Below, piece after piece: positions 44,283 through 52,684 of a stretch of 64,000 nucleotides of DNA (positions within the stretch are counted from its first letter, which is position 1; each line of letters begins with the position of its first letter). Below the pieces are notes generated by a model. It made no database searches. It was not told the origin of the DNA and saw only the letters and a program-made list of their open reading frames with translations. The position numbers and the translations under genes are program-made. The stretch is from Stenomitos frigidus_A (GTDB lineage: Bacteria > Cyanobacteriota > Cyanobacteriia > Leptolyngbyales > Leptolyngbyaceae). The stretch covers positions 124,001 through 188,000 of the forward strand of contig NZ_CAWNSW010000092.1 in the NCBI RefSeq assembly GCF_963877135.1, in the 5' to 3' direction.

Positions 44283-45674
44283 CTAAGCCTCGGGTTTCGC
44301 TTTCAGTTTCCAACCGGGTTTAATGACCTGACGAGCACGGGCAATCACCAGGCAATCATCAGGGACATCTTCAGTCACCGTTGAGCCTGCAGCAATGTTA
44401 ACCCCTTCGCCGATCGTGATGGGTGCCACCAGAACACTGTTAGAGCCGGTTTTCGTACGATCGCCAATTTGTGTCCGGTGCTTTTTCACACCATCATAGT
44501 TAGCGGTGATTGTACCTGCACCCACATTGACCTGATTTCCAGCCGTGGTGTCACCGAGATACGACAGATGTGCGACATTAGTGCGATCGCCCAGCTTCGT
44601 ATTCTTCAATTCCACAAAATTACCAATGCGGCAGCCAGAGCCTGTTTCCACATGTCCCCGTAGATGGGCATAGGGACCAATACGCGTGCCCGCTGCCACT
44701 GTGCTATCGGTAACAACGGAGTACATCACCGTCACTTGCTGACCAATCTGGCTATGCTCAATCAAGCTACTGGGGCCAATGCGACTACCCGCCTGGATGG
44801 TTGTCTTGCCACGGAGATGGGTTTGCGGCTCGATCACCACATCGGCTTCCAGCCCTACCGTATCGTCGATCGTGATGCTGCTTGGGTCAATCAGCGTCAC
44901 GCCTGCTGCCATCCAATGATCCTTAATGCGCGTTTGCAGAATGTCATAAGCAGCAGCCAGTTGCTTGCGATCGTTGATACCCAGAATTTCCTGGTAGTCT
45001 TCCACATCCACAGCCATCACCGGATTAAGGAAGTTGACTGTATCCGTCAGGTAATACTCTCTTTGATCATTGTCAGCCGTCAGCTTAGGCAACGCTTCTG
45101 CTAAGTCAGCCCACCGGAAACAGTAAACGCCCGCATTAATCCGACGATTCTGTTTCTGTGCAGGCGTGCAGTCTCTGTCTTCCACAATTTGCTGCAAGCG
45201 ATTTTGACTATCACAAAACACGCGTCCATACCCCTTCGGATTGGGTAGCTGAGCCGTTAAGATCGTCGCGGCATTGTGGTGTTCTCGGTGGGTCTCCAGC
45301 AGACGCTTCAACGTTTGGGGACGCAGCAAGGGCACATCTCCATTCAAAATCAGCAAGTCGCCCTGAAAGCCCTTCAAATGCGTCAATAGCTGCTGTGCGG
45401 CATGTCCGGTTCCTAGTTGTACAGTCTGCTCGACAAACTCAATGTTCGGCGCAGCATCGTCCTCAAGGTTGGTGAGTGCCTGTGTAATGAGCTCACCCCG
45501 ATAGCCCACAATGACCAGCCGTCTGGCCGTCTCAATCTCTGACAGACTACCGAGCACCCACTCGACCAGAGATTTGCCTCCGAGTCGATGAAGCACTTTA
45601 GGCAAGTCAGATTTCATCCGTGTGCCGCGTCCAGCAGCCAAAATTGCAACCGCTACCATTGTCGTCTGCGCCAC
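44283..45674 (-). CDS. glmU: Bifunctional UDP-N-acetylglucosamine pyrophosphorylase/glucosamine-1-phosphate acetyltransferase
   Basis: Makes UDP-GlcNAc for peptidoglycan and LPS in two steps. 463 residues, normal length. The N-terminal uridylyltransferase has VAILAAGRGTRMKSDLPKVLH and ILNGDVPLL. The C-terminal left-handed beta helix shows hexapeptide repeats (GSRIGPSSLIEHSQIG, NVGAGTITANYDGVKKH, GSNSVLVAPITIGEG). Acetyltransferase residues of the family are present in the NYDG segment. It appears monocistronic. Confidence 0.97.
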   Translation of the reverse strand: MAQTTMVAVAILAAGRGTRMKSDLPKVLHRLGGKSLVEWVLGSLSEIETARRLVIVGYRGELITQALTNLEDDAAPNIEFVEQTVQLGTGHAAQQLLTHLKGFQGDLLILNGDVPLLRPQTLKRLLETHREHHNAATILTAQLPNPKGYGRVFCDSQNRLQQIVEDRDCTPAQKQNRRINAGVYCFRWADLAEALPKLTADNDQREYYLTDTVNFLNPVMAVDVEDYQEILGINDRKQLAAAYDILQTRIKDHWMAAGVTLIDPSSITIDDTVGLEADVVIEPQTHLRGKTTIQAGSRIGPSSLIEHSQIGQQVTVMYSVVTDSTVAAGTRIGPYAHLRGHVETGSGCRIGNFVELKNTKLGDRTNVAHLSYLGDTTAGNQVNVGAGTITANYDGVKKHRTQIGDRTKTGSNSVLVAPITIGEGVNIAAGSTVTEDVPDDCLVIARARQVIKPGWKLKAKPEA

Positions 45675-46091
45675 CTAATTTGCTGTGGAGAAGAGTGCGA
45701 TCGCTCGCGTCTGCCTCTCCGCCTCTTCACGCTCTACAGAATACCATTCACGACACTGACATAAACTTGCATTCCAGCTTTTCAGATTTTATAGCTGTTG
45801 TCACAAAGCTTAGGACATTGGGATCAAAGGGGGAGTGGGGGCGTGCCCCCAGCCAGGGTTTCCACCCCTGCACCCCGTCCTAACCAGCATGGCTATAGCT
45901 ATAATTCATCCGTGACGGAGGGTTTTGTTCATCGTGTTTCGAACACGTAAGGCTTCCGTAGAACCGTACCAATTCAATATGAGAGTACACATAGCTTGCA
46001 AGGGCACGGCAATGTAGTGCCTCTACCCAACGATGAATCGGCTCTACGGAAGAACCAACAGATTTAAACACCAGCCCAGAGTCGACAGGGG
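45675..46091. other. Intergenic region with inverted repeats
   Basis: 417 bp between glmU and the HD-GYP gene. It holds GGGGGC-GT-GCCCCC (about 45837-45850), the palindrome CGTGTT-TCG-AACACG (45933-45947) and a 100-bp inverted-repeat element (45953-46052). No gene recognised. Confidence 0.55.
45953..46052. repeat. Inverted-repeat element, 14-bp arms
   Basis: CTTCCGTAGAACCG (45953-45966) and CGGCTCTACGGAAG (46039-46052) are complementary at 13 of 14 positions and bound 100 bp. The CCGTAGAACCG core recurs in the terminator at 49820-49853. No coding capacity. A small MITE-like element or remnant is plausible. Confidence 0.5.
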
Positions 46092-47111
46092 TCAGGCAGG
46101 TTGGGGCACGGGTGCTAAAGCCAGAGGTAAGGCGGCTGTTTCTGTTTGTACAGAACGGATAAACTCCTCAAACTGTTGGATCAATTCAGGGTTACGCCAG
46201 CCCGTTGCGGTTTCTTCTTTCAAAATAATGAGTGCATCGATCGGGGTAAAGGCTTTTTTATAAGGGCGCTCACTCGTTAGAGCATCATAAATATCAATGA
46301 TTTGAAAAATCTGAGCTAAAAGCGGAATTTGCTCTCCTAAAAGTCCGTCAGGATAGCCTGTCCCGTCCCAGCGCTCGTGGTGATGACGGATAATCGGCAG
46401 CACTCCACGCATGGTTCGCAGCGGTTGGCAGATCTTCACTCCAATGAGCACATGCTGCTGCATGATTTCCCATTCTTCCGGCGTGAGTTTACCTGGCTTT
46501 AGCAAAATAGCGTCGGGAATGCCGACCTTGCCGATGTCGTGCAGATAGCCACCCCACATGAGATCACGGATTTCAATGCGGGAGAGGCCGAGAAATTCTC
46601 CGAAGGCTTGACCGTGAGCCACGAGCCGTTCGCAATGATCGCCTGTGTTAGGGTCACGACTTTCGACCGTTTGGGCGATCGAAAAGAGCACTTTTTCGGC
46701 GTGGTCAAGGTCTTCGTTAAGACGCTTTTGACGAATCAGTGATTTGACACGAGCAGACAGTTCCAGCTGATCAAACGGTTTGGTCAAGAAGTCATCACCA
46801 CCAGCTTCAATGCCTTTCAGCCGAGCGCGACGATCGTCCAGCGCCGTGACAAAAACCACAGGAGTCAGCCGCGTTTGCTCATCTTGTTTCAGACGACGGC
46901 ACACTTCAAAGCCATCCATCCCAGGCATCATGACATCAAGCAAAATCAAGTCGGGGTTCGTTGCAACCATAGAGTCTAACGCTGCTGGGCCACTATCTGC
47001 CTCTAGCACGTCGTAGCCTTCGACTGAAAGCAATGCAACGGCTGTTAGTCGGCTGGAGGGGTTGTCATCAACAACAAGCACTCTGGGTCGCTCTGTATAG
47101 AGGCGGTTCAC
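46092..47111 (-). CDS. Response regulator with HD-GYP domain
   Basis: About 339 residues. An N-terminal receiver carries VLVVDDNPSSR, the aspartate in LILLDVMMPGMDGF and the lysine in FLTKPFDQLE. The C-terminal HD-GYP domain has HDIGKVGIPDAILLKPGKL, HHHERWDGTGYPDGL and DIYDALTSERPYK, the complete set of an active cyclic di-GMP phosphodiesterase. I chose the GTG at 47111 (VNRLYTERP), with GAGG about ten bases before it; an upstream start adds 16 residues. Its kinase is not adjacent. Likely lowers cyclic di-GMP in response to phosphorylation. Confidence 0.93.
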   Translation of the reverse strand: MNRLYTERPRVLVVDDNPSSRLTAVALLSVEGYDVLEADSGPAALDSMVATNPDLILLDVMMPGMDGFEVCRRLKQDEQTRLTPVVFVTALDDRRARLKGIEAGGDDFLTKPFDQLELSARVKSLIRQKRLNEDLDHAEKVLFSIAQTVESRDPNTGDHCERLVAHGQAFGEFLGLSRIEIRDLMWGGYLHDIGKVGIPDAILLKPGKLTPEEWEIMQQHVLIGVKICQPLRTMRGVLPIIRHHHERWDGTGYPDGLLGEQIPLLAQIFQIIDIYDALTSERPYKKAFTPIDALIILKEETATGWRNPELIQQFEEFIRSVQTETAALPLALAPVPQPA

Positions 47112-47399
47112 TAAAGCAGACCTCACGCTAAGGATTATTCTAACTGCTCCACAGCGCACAGTTCAGCAGGCGCTGGATGGGTTCATGGGGCAGTGAACTC
47201 CAGTATGGGCTTTTGTTTAGAGGGAGAAATCGGGTTTTCTACGGAAGTTAGTATTTCCGTGCACTGGGTAAGTTCACCAGGATTAGCCTCAATTTTGACA
47301 AACAGAATGATTGCTTAGAAGCCTACTGTTACCCAGCTATCAGGAACCTGTAGGACTTAGATAAAAGCAACTGTAAAAGTAACTGAGCGATCGCGATCG

Positions 47400-47630
47400 C
47401 TAAACTTCAGTTGTGATTTGAGGGTGAGGCTTGCTATGACGGTTGGAGATCTCAGCCTGAAGCGTTGGCAACCACTCGACTGAAACCTGCGGCGGTGGCA
47501 AGCTACTCGCATTACATGTGGGATCGCTTTTTTCTAAAATCTCAAGGCGACAACGGCGGCACAGCCAGTAGGATTTACCAGAGCGGATATGCCGCAGTAA
47601 AATATCGGAACATAAAGGGCAGCTTGCCAT
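47400..47630 (-). CDS. Small zinc-ribbon-like protein
   Basis: 76 residues. Two CxxC pairs, MASCPLCSDILLRH and YWLCRRCRLEI, could bind one zinc. The rest is polar and unstructured (SLPPPQVSVEWLP). Short proteins with this C-x2-C start, HIRxxxxYWxCRxC pattern, are common in cyanobacteria and uncharacterised. I chose the ATG at 47630; the open frame runs 12 codons further up. No operon partner. Confidence 0.72.
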   Translation of the reverse strand: MASCPLCSDILLRHIRSGKSYWLCRRCRLEILEKSDPTCNASSLPPPQVSVEWLPTLQAEISNRHSKPHPQITTEV

Positions 47631-47988
47631 TTTATTACCAGTTGAATGTTTATTGTTAAAAAACAAGGCGCTAAGAACGTTGCTTTAAATATGACAGTCG
47701 TCTTTTCGCACGACTACAGTCTGTGGATATATTTTGTTCCACAGAGCTTCTTTCACTATTAGGATCATTGAGTGGCGAGTGATCCCCTTGACAATCCTGA
47801 TGCTTATGTTGACTATTCTTGCTGTATAAATACAAAGATGCCTGTATATGTAACTACAACTTAAATTAACTTTATGCACTTGACAAAACTCTGTTTTTTT
47901 ATGCTTTGTAACGGTGCTGTTTCACTGCAAGCGGCGAATTTAAGCAATATGAAGACAGCACTAACGCGTTTCAAGCTTCACTAGTCTT
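47631..47988. other. A/T-rich divergent intergenic region
   Basis: About 358 bp, clearly richer in A and T than its flanks. No gene, hairpin or repeat stands out. It probably contains promoters for the small genes on both sides. Confidence 0.45.
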
Positions 47989-48282
47989 ATGAGAGCCAGA
48001 ATTGAACATGACATTGTATTTCTGCATCGCGAAGATGTGCCGGAATACAAAAAAGGCGGTTCAGTTGTGAGAAACAGCTATTTTTGGGCACTGCGATCGA
48101 TCGCCGCACAGTCATATCGTCAGCGTGACTGGGAATACGAAGCAGAGGTCTGGCTTGCACTCCAGCGTATGTTACTTTCCTTTACTGAATCGGGCTACCT
48201 AGGCTTACGAGAAACGCAGTTGGAGTTTCCGGCTGAGGCAGACATTCCAGCCGTCTTAAAGCCGATCGCAACCTGGGAATGA
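47989..48282 (+). CDS. Small hypothetical protein
   Basis: 97 residues, rich in W, Y and R in the middle (NSYFWALRSIAAQSYRQRDWEYEAEVWLALQRML), predicted mostly helical, with a C-terminal stretch LEFPAEADIPAVLKPI. No family recognised. Composition and a full-length frame with few rare codons make it a plausible gene, but no ribosome-binding site is clear. It stands alone. Confidence 0.55.
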   Translation: MRARIEHDIVFLHREDVPEYKKGGSVVRNSYFWALRSIAAQSYRQRDWEYEAEVWLALQRMLLSFTESGYLGLRETQLEFPAEADIPAVLKPIATWE

Positions 48283-48738
48283 TGCTTAGGAGCGTCGATT
48301 ATCTAAAATCGACAAATTACAGCAATTTTCGTTTGAATAAGCCACATCGACTGAGTGTGAGCGTCTGGTTCGCGCCTGCGAGCAGGATGCTCGATTGTGG
48401 CTGACCCATTTGCAAACGGCTGTATTTGCAGGTAGGGGCGCACGGCCCTATGGGAAATGCCGGAGTGATTAAATTCGTGTTCCTTAGCATGTAACATGGG
48501 CGCGTTAGCTGCGATACAAAGGTGTTATGAGGATGGCATGACAAGGGAGCTTGCTAAAATGCCTTAGCAGTGTCGTTTTACAGTACACAAGCAGCTTGCT
48601 TTCTGAATTCGTCTGCTAGACACTGGCAGTCTCATGGCTGCGACCCGAATCGTTGTGGAAGCGACGTTCTATGGCAACGTTCCCTGTTTCTACGATCGGA
48701 GGGGTTTGTGCAGAATTAATCGCTTCAGGAGTTACAGG
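48283..48738. other. Intergenic region with a dispersed repeat
   Basis: 456 bp between a small hypothetical gene and the fluoride exporter gene. The inverted copy of the hairpin repeat lies at 48424-48487. I looked for a fluoride riboswitch (crcB motif) before the exporter and did not recognise one. Confidence 0.55.
48424..48487. repeat. Dispersed hairpin repeat, copy 2 (inverted)
   Basis: The complement of this segment reads GGAACA, then AATTTAATCACTCCGGCATTT and a GGGCCGTGCGCCCCTAC arm. It matches 31785-31846 along most of its length. The hairpin arm is partly decayed here. Confidence 0.75.
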
Positions 48739-49194
48739 ATGTTAGTGACCCTCTTGCATCACGTTTTAAACGGTTTGGGTAAAACGCTAGGGCTTCTGTC
48801 TGCGATCGATCCGTCTCTCCGCGCACCGTTCGCAGTGATTCTGGGAGCCATTCCGGGGGCGCTAAGCCGTTATTATTTAACGCTGTTTTTTGCTCGGTGG
48901 TTGGGCGCTAGTTTTCCGTACGGCACCTTTGTCATCAACCTCACAGGCGCAATGGTAATGGGCTTTTTTATCACCTTGACGCTGGAGCGAACAATGACTT
49001 CACCAGAACTGCGATTGCTCGTCGCCACTGGTTTCTTAGGGTCATACACTACCTTTTCTAGCTATGAGTTAGATACATTCAACCTGCTGCAGTCGGGCAA
49101 CAGAGGCTTAGCGTTGGTGTATTGGCTAGGTAGCGCGGTTTTAGGCTTTCTCAGCCTAGAGTTAGGCAACCTGCTGGCAAGGAGGGTGTCGTGA
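48739..49194 (+). CDS. crcB: Fluoride ion exporter CrcB/FEX
   Basis: A small channel of 151 residues with four membrane helices, which lowers cytoplasmic fluoride. Family motifs are GAIPGALSRYY, YGTFVINLTGAMVMGF with the pore asparagine, and GFLGSYTTFSSYELD with the conserved T-F-S. I chose the ATG at 48739 because AGGAG lies about seven bases before it; an open frame starting at 48634 would add 35 residues with no resemblance to the family. It may work as a dimer. No fluoride riboswitch is seen. Confidence 0.9.
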   Translation: MLVTLLHHVLNGLGKTLGLLSAIDPSLRAPFAVILGAIPGALSRYYLTLFFARWLGASFPYGTFVINLTGAMVMGFFITLTLERTMTSPELRLLVATGFLGSYTTFSSYELDTFNLLQSGNRGLALVYWLGSAVLGFLSLELGNLLARRVS

Positions 49195-49609
49195 TAGCGT
49201 GGAAGCCACCCTAACAACTGGCAACCCCCACCTAGACAAGGGTCTGGGAAAGGTTCCCGGTACTTATTTTGTAAAGCTTATATGAATTAGATTGCTACAT
49301 GTGTAAGACTTATATAAAGTGTGCAATGGCTAAGAGCGCAACCTGCGCGCAAACGCATTGATTTGCCCTCCTTAAAAACCTCGCACCATTGAGGTTTAGG
49401 GGATCAAGTGTGGGTCCTAGCAAGTTGAAGTAACGCAGTCAAAGGTCGGTTGCAGTCTGTTCAGCAACGTTGCTGACAAAAATCAAACTGGCAGCAACCT
49501 GCTTGGCATTCAAATTTAGTTCTTTTAATCTCTAAAGTCGAAAAGTTGACGGGTTCAGTGCTCTACCAGGCGAAGAAATACGTACGTTTTGTGAGAGCAT
49601 CAGGCGCAT
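49195..49609. other. Intergenic region with hairpin and palindrome
   Basis: 415 bp. AAACCTC (49376-49382) pairs with GAGGTTT (49391-49397), extended by CCCT and AGGG outside. The perfect palindrome TCAGCAACGTTGCTGA lies at 49461-49476. Otherwise no feature. Confidence 0.5.
49461..49476. promoter_or_regulatory. 16-bp perfect palindrome, operator candidate
   Basis: TCAGCAACGTTGCTGA is perfectly self-complementary and ends 133 bases before the small gene at 49610. A dimeric regulator could bind it. Confidence 0.35.
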
Positions 49610-49810
49610 ATGTCCAAACAGCGAGTCGAGTTAAATCCCGAAAATGCCGCAGTCGTGAATGAGTTGGTCACTCTGGGCTTCTTTAAAACCCCTACGATTG
49701 CTGCCAATTATCTTCTGGCAGTGATTGGTAAACGCGCACTGCATCGATTGCGAAGAAAACTAAAGCAGCGCTTGCTGGAGCGTGATGACCAACAACGCGC
49801 TGCAGAGTAA
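49610..49810 (+). CDS. Small basic hypothetical protein
   Basis: 66 residues. It starts RVELNPENAAVVNELVTLGFFKTPT and ends in a strongly basic helix (RALHRLRRKLKQRLLERDDQQ). The pattern loosely recalls ribbon-helix-helix DNA-binding proteins, such as antitoxins, but I would not assign it. No toxin partner is adjacent. A strong hairpin follows. Confidence 0.6.
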   Translation: MSKQRVELNPENAAVVNELVTLGFFKTPTIAANYLLAVIGKRALHRLRRKLKQRLLERDDQQRAAE

Positions 49811-49819
49811 GCTTCTGCT

Positions 49820-49853
49820 GCCGTAGAACCGTCATATACAACGGTTCTACGGC
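49820..49853. terminator. Bidirectional terminator hairpin
   Basis: GCCGTAGAACCGT (49820-49832) and ACGGTTCTACGGC (49841-49853) form a perfect 13-bp stem with an 8-base loop. It separates the convergent small gene (ends 49810) from the ArsM-like gene (ends 49865). Confidence 0.8.
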
Positions 49854-49864
49854 TAATAAAGCAT

Positions 49865-51088
49865 TTAGCAGCAACGATCAGACGGATCGCAGCATGAGTT
49901 CGCATCACTGGTGAGCGTTGCACGGTACTCTAAACCTTTTGTTTCACGGGGATGACGGACAAGATCGCGAGCACAATCGAAGCTCGCAGCCGTAGCCAAT
50001 GGTACGTTAGCCTGCGGTAGGACAGGGATGATGTCTTGCTGATAGGGACTTTTCGGATCGGTATAGATCTGGAACGTTTTGTCGCAAACTGCCATCCGCT
50101 GACCGCGATAGAGCGTGTGCCCGTCATCATCCTGCACTGCTTTCCAGGGGCCTTTGTAGACTACGGCTTGATTGCGTTCCCAGCACGCGCCATCTTTACC
50201 TTTGAAGGCGCGTACGGTCATGGAGCGAAATTCAATGCCGTCAATGACCTGCCAGGGTTCTGCTTGTCGCACCAGAATCTCAACGCCGTAAAAGCCTGCT
50301 TGCTCGAACATTTCTAAGAAGGCATCTTCGCGGAAGGCTCCGGCGATGCAACCACTCCAGAGTTCGGGATCATTCAGGATCGCTGGTGTAGGATCTTCGT
50401 CGCAAACAATGTCGGAAATGACCGCTCGCCCACCTCGCTTGAGGACGCGGTAGAGTTCTTGAAAAAGCTGCTGCTTGTCCTGGGGACGGACCAGGTTGAG
50501 CACGCAGTTAGAAATGACTACATCTATACTATTGTCAGCAATTAAAGGCTCATCTTGTCGCCAGCGATCGCACTCCGCTTCAAACGCACTCAATTGATCA
50601 AGCGCAGTAATAGGGTGCTGAGTCAGCCACGCCTGGGCACGATCGCGATCCAGCGCCAGGTCTTGGATTTTCCCTTTCACAAACGAAACATTACGATAGC
50701 CCAATGCCGCTGCCATCGCATCAAGATATTTGCGCGACAGCGACAACATTTCATCGTTGAAGTCTACGCCAATGACGCGTCCTGTCGCACCGACTTTTTG
50801 AGCCAGAATATAGCAATTTTTTCCAGCCCCGGAACCGAGATCAACGACCGTTTCACCACTCTCTACGTACTTCGTTGGATCGCCACAGCCATAGTCTTTC
50901 TCGACGATCTCGGCAGGAAGTTTGGCAAGATGATGGGCATCGTACCCATCGGTAGGGCAGCAAAGCGCCGCTTCGGGCTGACGTGCCCCCGCTTCATAGC
51001 GCTGTAAAACAGCCTGTTCAACATCGTAAGCAACGGTTTCGGATGCTTCGCAGCAGGGTATCTGTTGGTTTGTTGCAATCTCAGTCAT
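49865..51088 (-). CDS. arsM: Arsenite methyltransferase (ArsM-like)
   Basis: 407 residues. The SAM-binding core is VVDLGSGAGKNCYILAQKVG followed by VIGVDFNDEML. Three cysteines of ArsM enzymes seem present: one in DYGCGDP (C68), one in VISNCVLNLV and one in WSGCIAGAF. Extra cysteine pairs occur at 12-13 and 43-44, and the C-terminus ends NSCCDPSDRCC. ArsM methylates trivalent arsenic, usually giving volatile or less toxic species. The protein is longer than typical ArsM (about 330-380). ChrA lies 245 bases upstream on the same strand. Arsenic specificity is likely, not proved. Confidence 0.85.
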   Translation of the reverse strand: MTEIATNQQIPCCEASETVAYDVEQAVLQRYEAGARQPEAALCCPTDGYDAHHLAKLPAEIVEKDYGCGDPTKYVESGETVVDLGSGAGKNCYILAQKVGATGRVIGVDFNDEMLSLSRKYLDAMAAALGYRNVSFVKGKIQDLALDRDRAQAWLTQHPITALDQLSAFEAECDRWRQDEPLIADNSIDVVISNCVLNLVRPQDKQQLFQELYRVLKRGGRAVISDIVCDEDPTPAILNDPELWSGCIAGAFREDAFLEMFEQAGFYGVEILVRQAEPWQVIDGIEFRSMTVRAFKGKDGACWERNQAVVYKGPWKAVQDDDGHTLYRGQRMAVCDKTFQIYTDPKSPYQQDIIPVLPQANVPLATAASFDCARDLVRHPRETKGLEYRATLTSDANSCCDPSDRCC

Positions 51089-51150
51089 CGTGTCTTCTCG
51101 CTCAATCCATTGCTATCAGGGGTTTGCCTTTAGTGTAGTTATTTTAAGGT

Positions 51151-51328
51151 GGTCAGGAGTCAGGAGTCAGCGGTCAGCGGTCAGTGATTTTAAAAGTTTT
51201 GAGTCGCGCTTTGCGCCGCTGAGTCCGTTGGACACGCTTCGCGAACGCTAGAGAGTTTTGCATTGAGCTTTCTTGCGCCTCCCGCTCCCTACTGAAAGCT
51301 GATAGCTGAAAGCTGATAGCTAATGGCT
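51151..51328. repeat. Three STRR blocks and an inverted repeat cassette
   Basis: GGTCAGG/AGTCAGC-type heptamers (51151-51185), then a cassette with GCGCTTTGCGCC and AACGCTAGAGAG (about 51198-51255), then GAAAGCT/GATAGCT heptamers (51294-51328). The cassette is the reverse complement of the one inside the SNF2 and tocopherol cyclase genes. Confidence 0.75.
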
Positions 51329-51333
51329 TAAAT

Positions 51334-52569
51334 TTATGCAATCCAGCCGAACTTTTGCGCTAAAAAGCCGATCGTTCCGCCTGCCAATACCAGCCAGGCA
51401 GAGTTGATTTTGAACCGAAACACAACGATCGTGCTGACCAGCGCGACGCCTATTGTTAGCCAATCAATCAGTGCTTCGCGTGCCAGCGTGTAGGTGACAA
51501 CTGCCATCAGTCCCAGAGAAGCAGCATTCACGCCATCTAAAAAGCCACTTGTCCAGGGTGACGATCGAAGCTTGGCTGCCCAGGGGCTGACGATCGCCAC
51601 AAACACAAAGGCAGGCAGAAAAATGCCGATCGTGCCCGCGATCGCGCCTACATTGCCCGCGATCAGGTAGCCAATAAACGTGGCAGTGGTGAAGACAGGA
51701 CCGGGCGTGAGTTGTCCGATCGCCACTGCATCTAAAAGCTGCTGAGACGTGAGCCATTGCATCCGTTCCACCAAGTCTCGTTGCAAGAAGGCAAGCAGCA
51801 CATAACCGCTGCCGTACAGTACAGAGCCTATTTTGAGAAAAACCAGAAACACTTGTGGCCAGGTCGCTTTACCAATGGCGGCAGTCGTTACACTGACTTG
51901 CGACAGAACGATCGGGAATGGTAACAACGCAGCGACGCCCGTATTGCCTCGCTGGATGTTCTTGAACAGCATGACACCTAGCCCTGCTAGTAAAAGCAAC
52001 ACCAGCTCATTGACGTTTAGAAAGAAGGCAGCGATGACGGTTGCGCCTGCGATCGCAGTCGGCAGATCTTTAATGGCAGCTTTGCCCAACTTCCAAAAGG
52101 CTTGCGCCACGATCGCCATAATCACAGGCTTCACGCCATACAGCAGCCAGCCCACTTCGGGAACGGTCTGAAAACGGACGTAAACGGCTGCTAATGCCCA
52201 CACAATCAGCATGGCGGGCAGAATAAAGCACGATCCGGCAATGATTAAGCCCTTCCAGCCCGCGCGATCGTAGCCAATATGCACCGCCAGTTCCGTGGAA
52301 TTAGGTCCCGGAATCAGGTTGGTGATGCCCAGCAGATCCAGCAGTTTTTCCTGACTCAGCCACTGCCGACGTTTCACGCACTCGTCATCCATCATGGCGA
52401 TATGGGCTGCGGGACCGCCAAACGCGATCGTCCCTAGTTTAAGAAAAACGATCGCCAGTTCGCTCAACCGCTGTTGCCTTTGGACGCCGTTGAGCTGCTT
52501 ATAGGGCATGTTCGCCGCTTCAACCTGCACTCGTTCTTGAGACTCAGCCACAGAAATTGCCTCACTCAC
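51334..52569 (-). CDS. chrA: Chromate transporter ChrA
   Basis: A 411-residue long-chain ChrA with two homologous CHR halves. Each half carries a proline-rich signature: GGPAAHIAMMDDE and NLIPGPNSTELAVHIGY in the first, AIGQLTPGPVFTTATFIGYL in the second. About ten to twelve membrane helices. Family members export chromate with protons; some transport other anions. It starts with GTG. It is upstream of the ArsM-like gene on the same strand with a repeat-filled gap. Confidence 0.93.
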   Translation of the reverse strand: MSEAISVAESQERVQVEAANMPYKQLNGVQRQQRLSELAIVFLKLGTIAFGGPAAHIAMMDDECVKRRQWLSQEKLLDLLGITNLIPGPNSTELAVHIGYDRAGWKGLIIAGSCFILPAMLIVWALAAVYVRFQTVPEVGWLLYGVKPVIMAIVAQAFWKLGKAAIKDLPTAIAGATVIAAFFLNVNELVLLLLAGLGVMLFKNIQRGNTGVAALLPFPIVLSQVSVTTAAIGKATWPQVFLVFLKIGSVLYGSGYVLLAFLQRDLVERMQWLTSQQLLDAVAIGQLTPGPVFTTATFIGYLIAGNVGAIAGTIGIFLPAFVFVAIVSPWAAKLRSSPWTSGFLDGVNAASLGLMAVVTYTLAREALIDWLTIGVALVSTIVVFRFKINSAWLVLAGGTIGFLAQKFGWIA

Positions 52570-52684
52570 TCACCGTGATTCTTCTGACGTTCTGGCACTG
52601 GTTCGGTATTCCCCCCTTAAACGTACTGGTTGCAGTTATGGCGAGAAGTGTCAGAATGGTTTGAAACGGATACCAAATTAGCAC

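Noticed and set aside
48490..48738. Fluoride riboswitch upstream of crcB
   Set aside because: I found no stretch resembling the conserved crcB-motif core.
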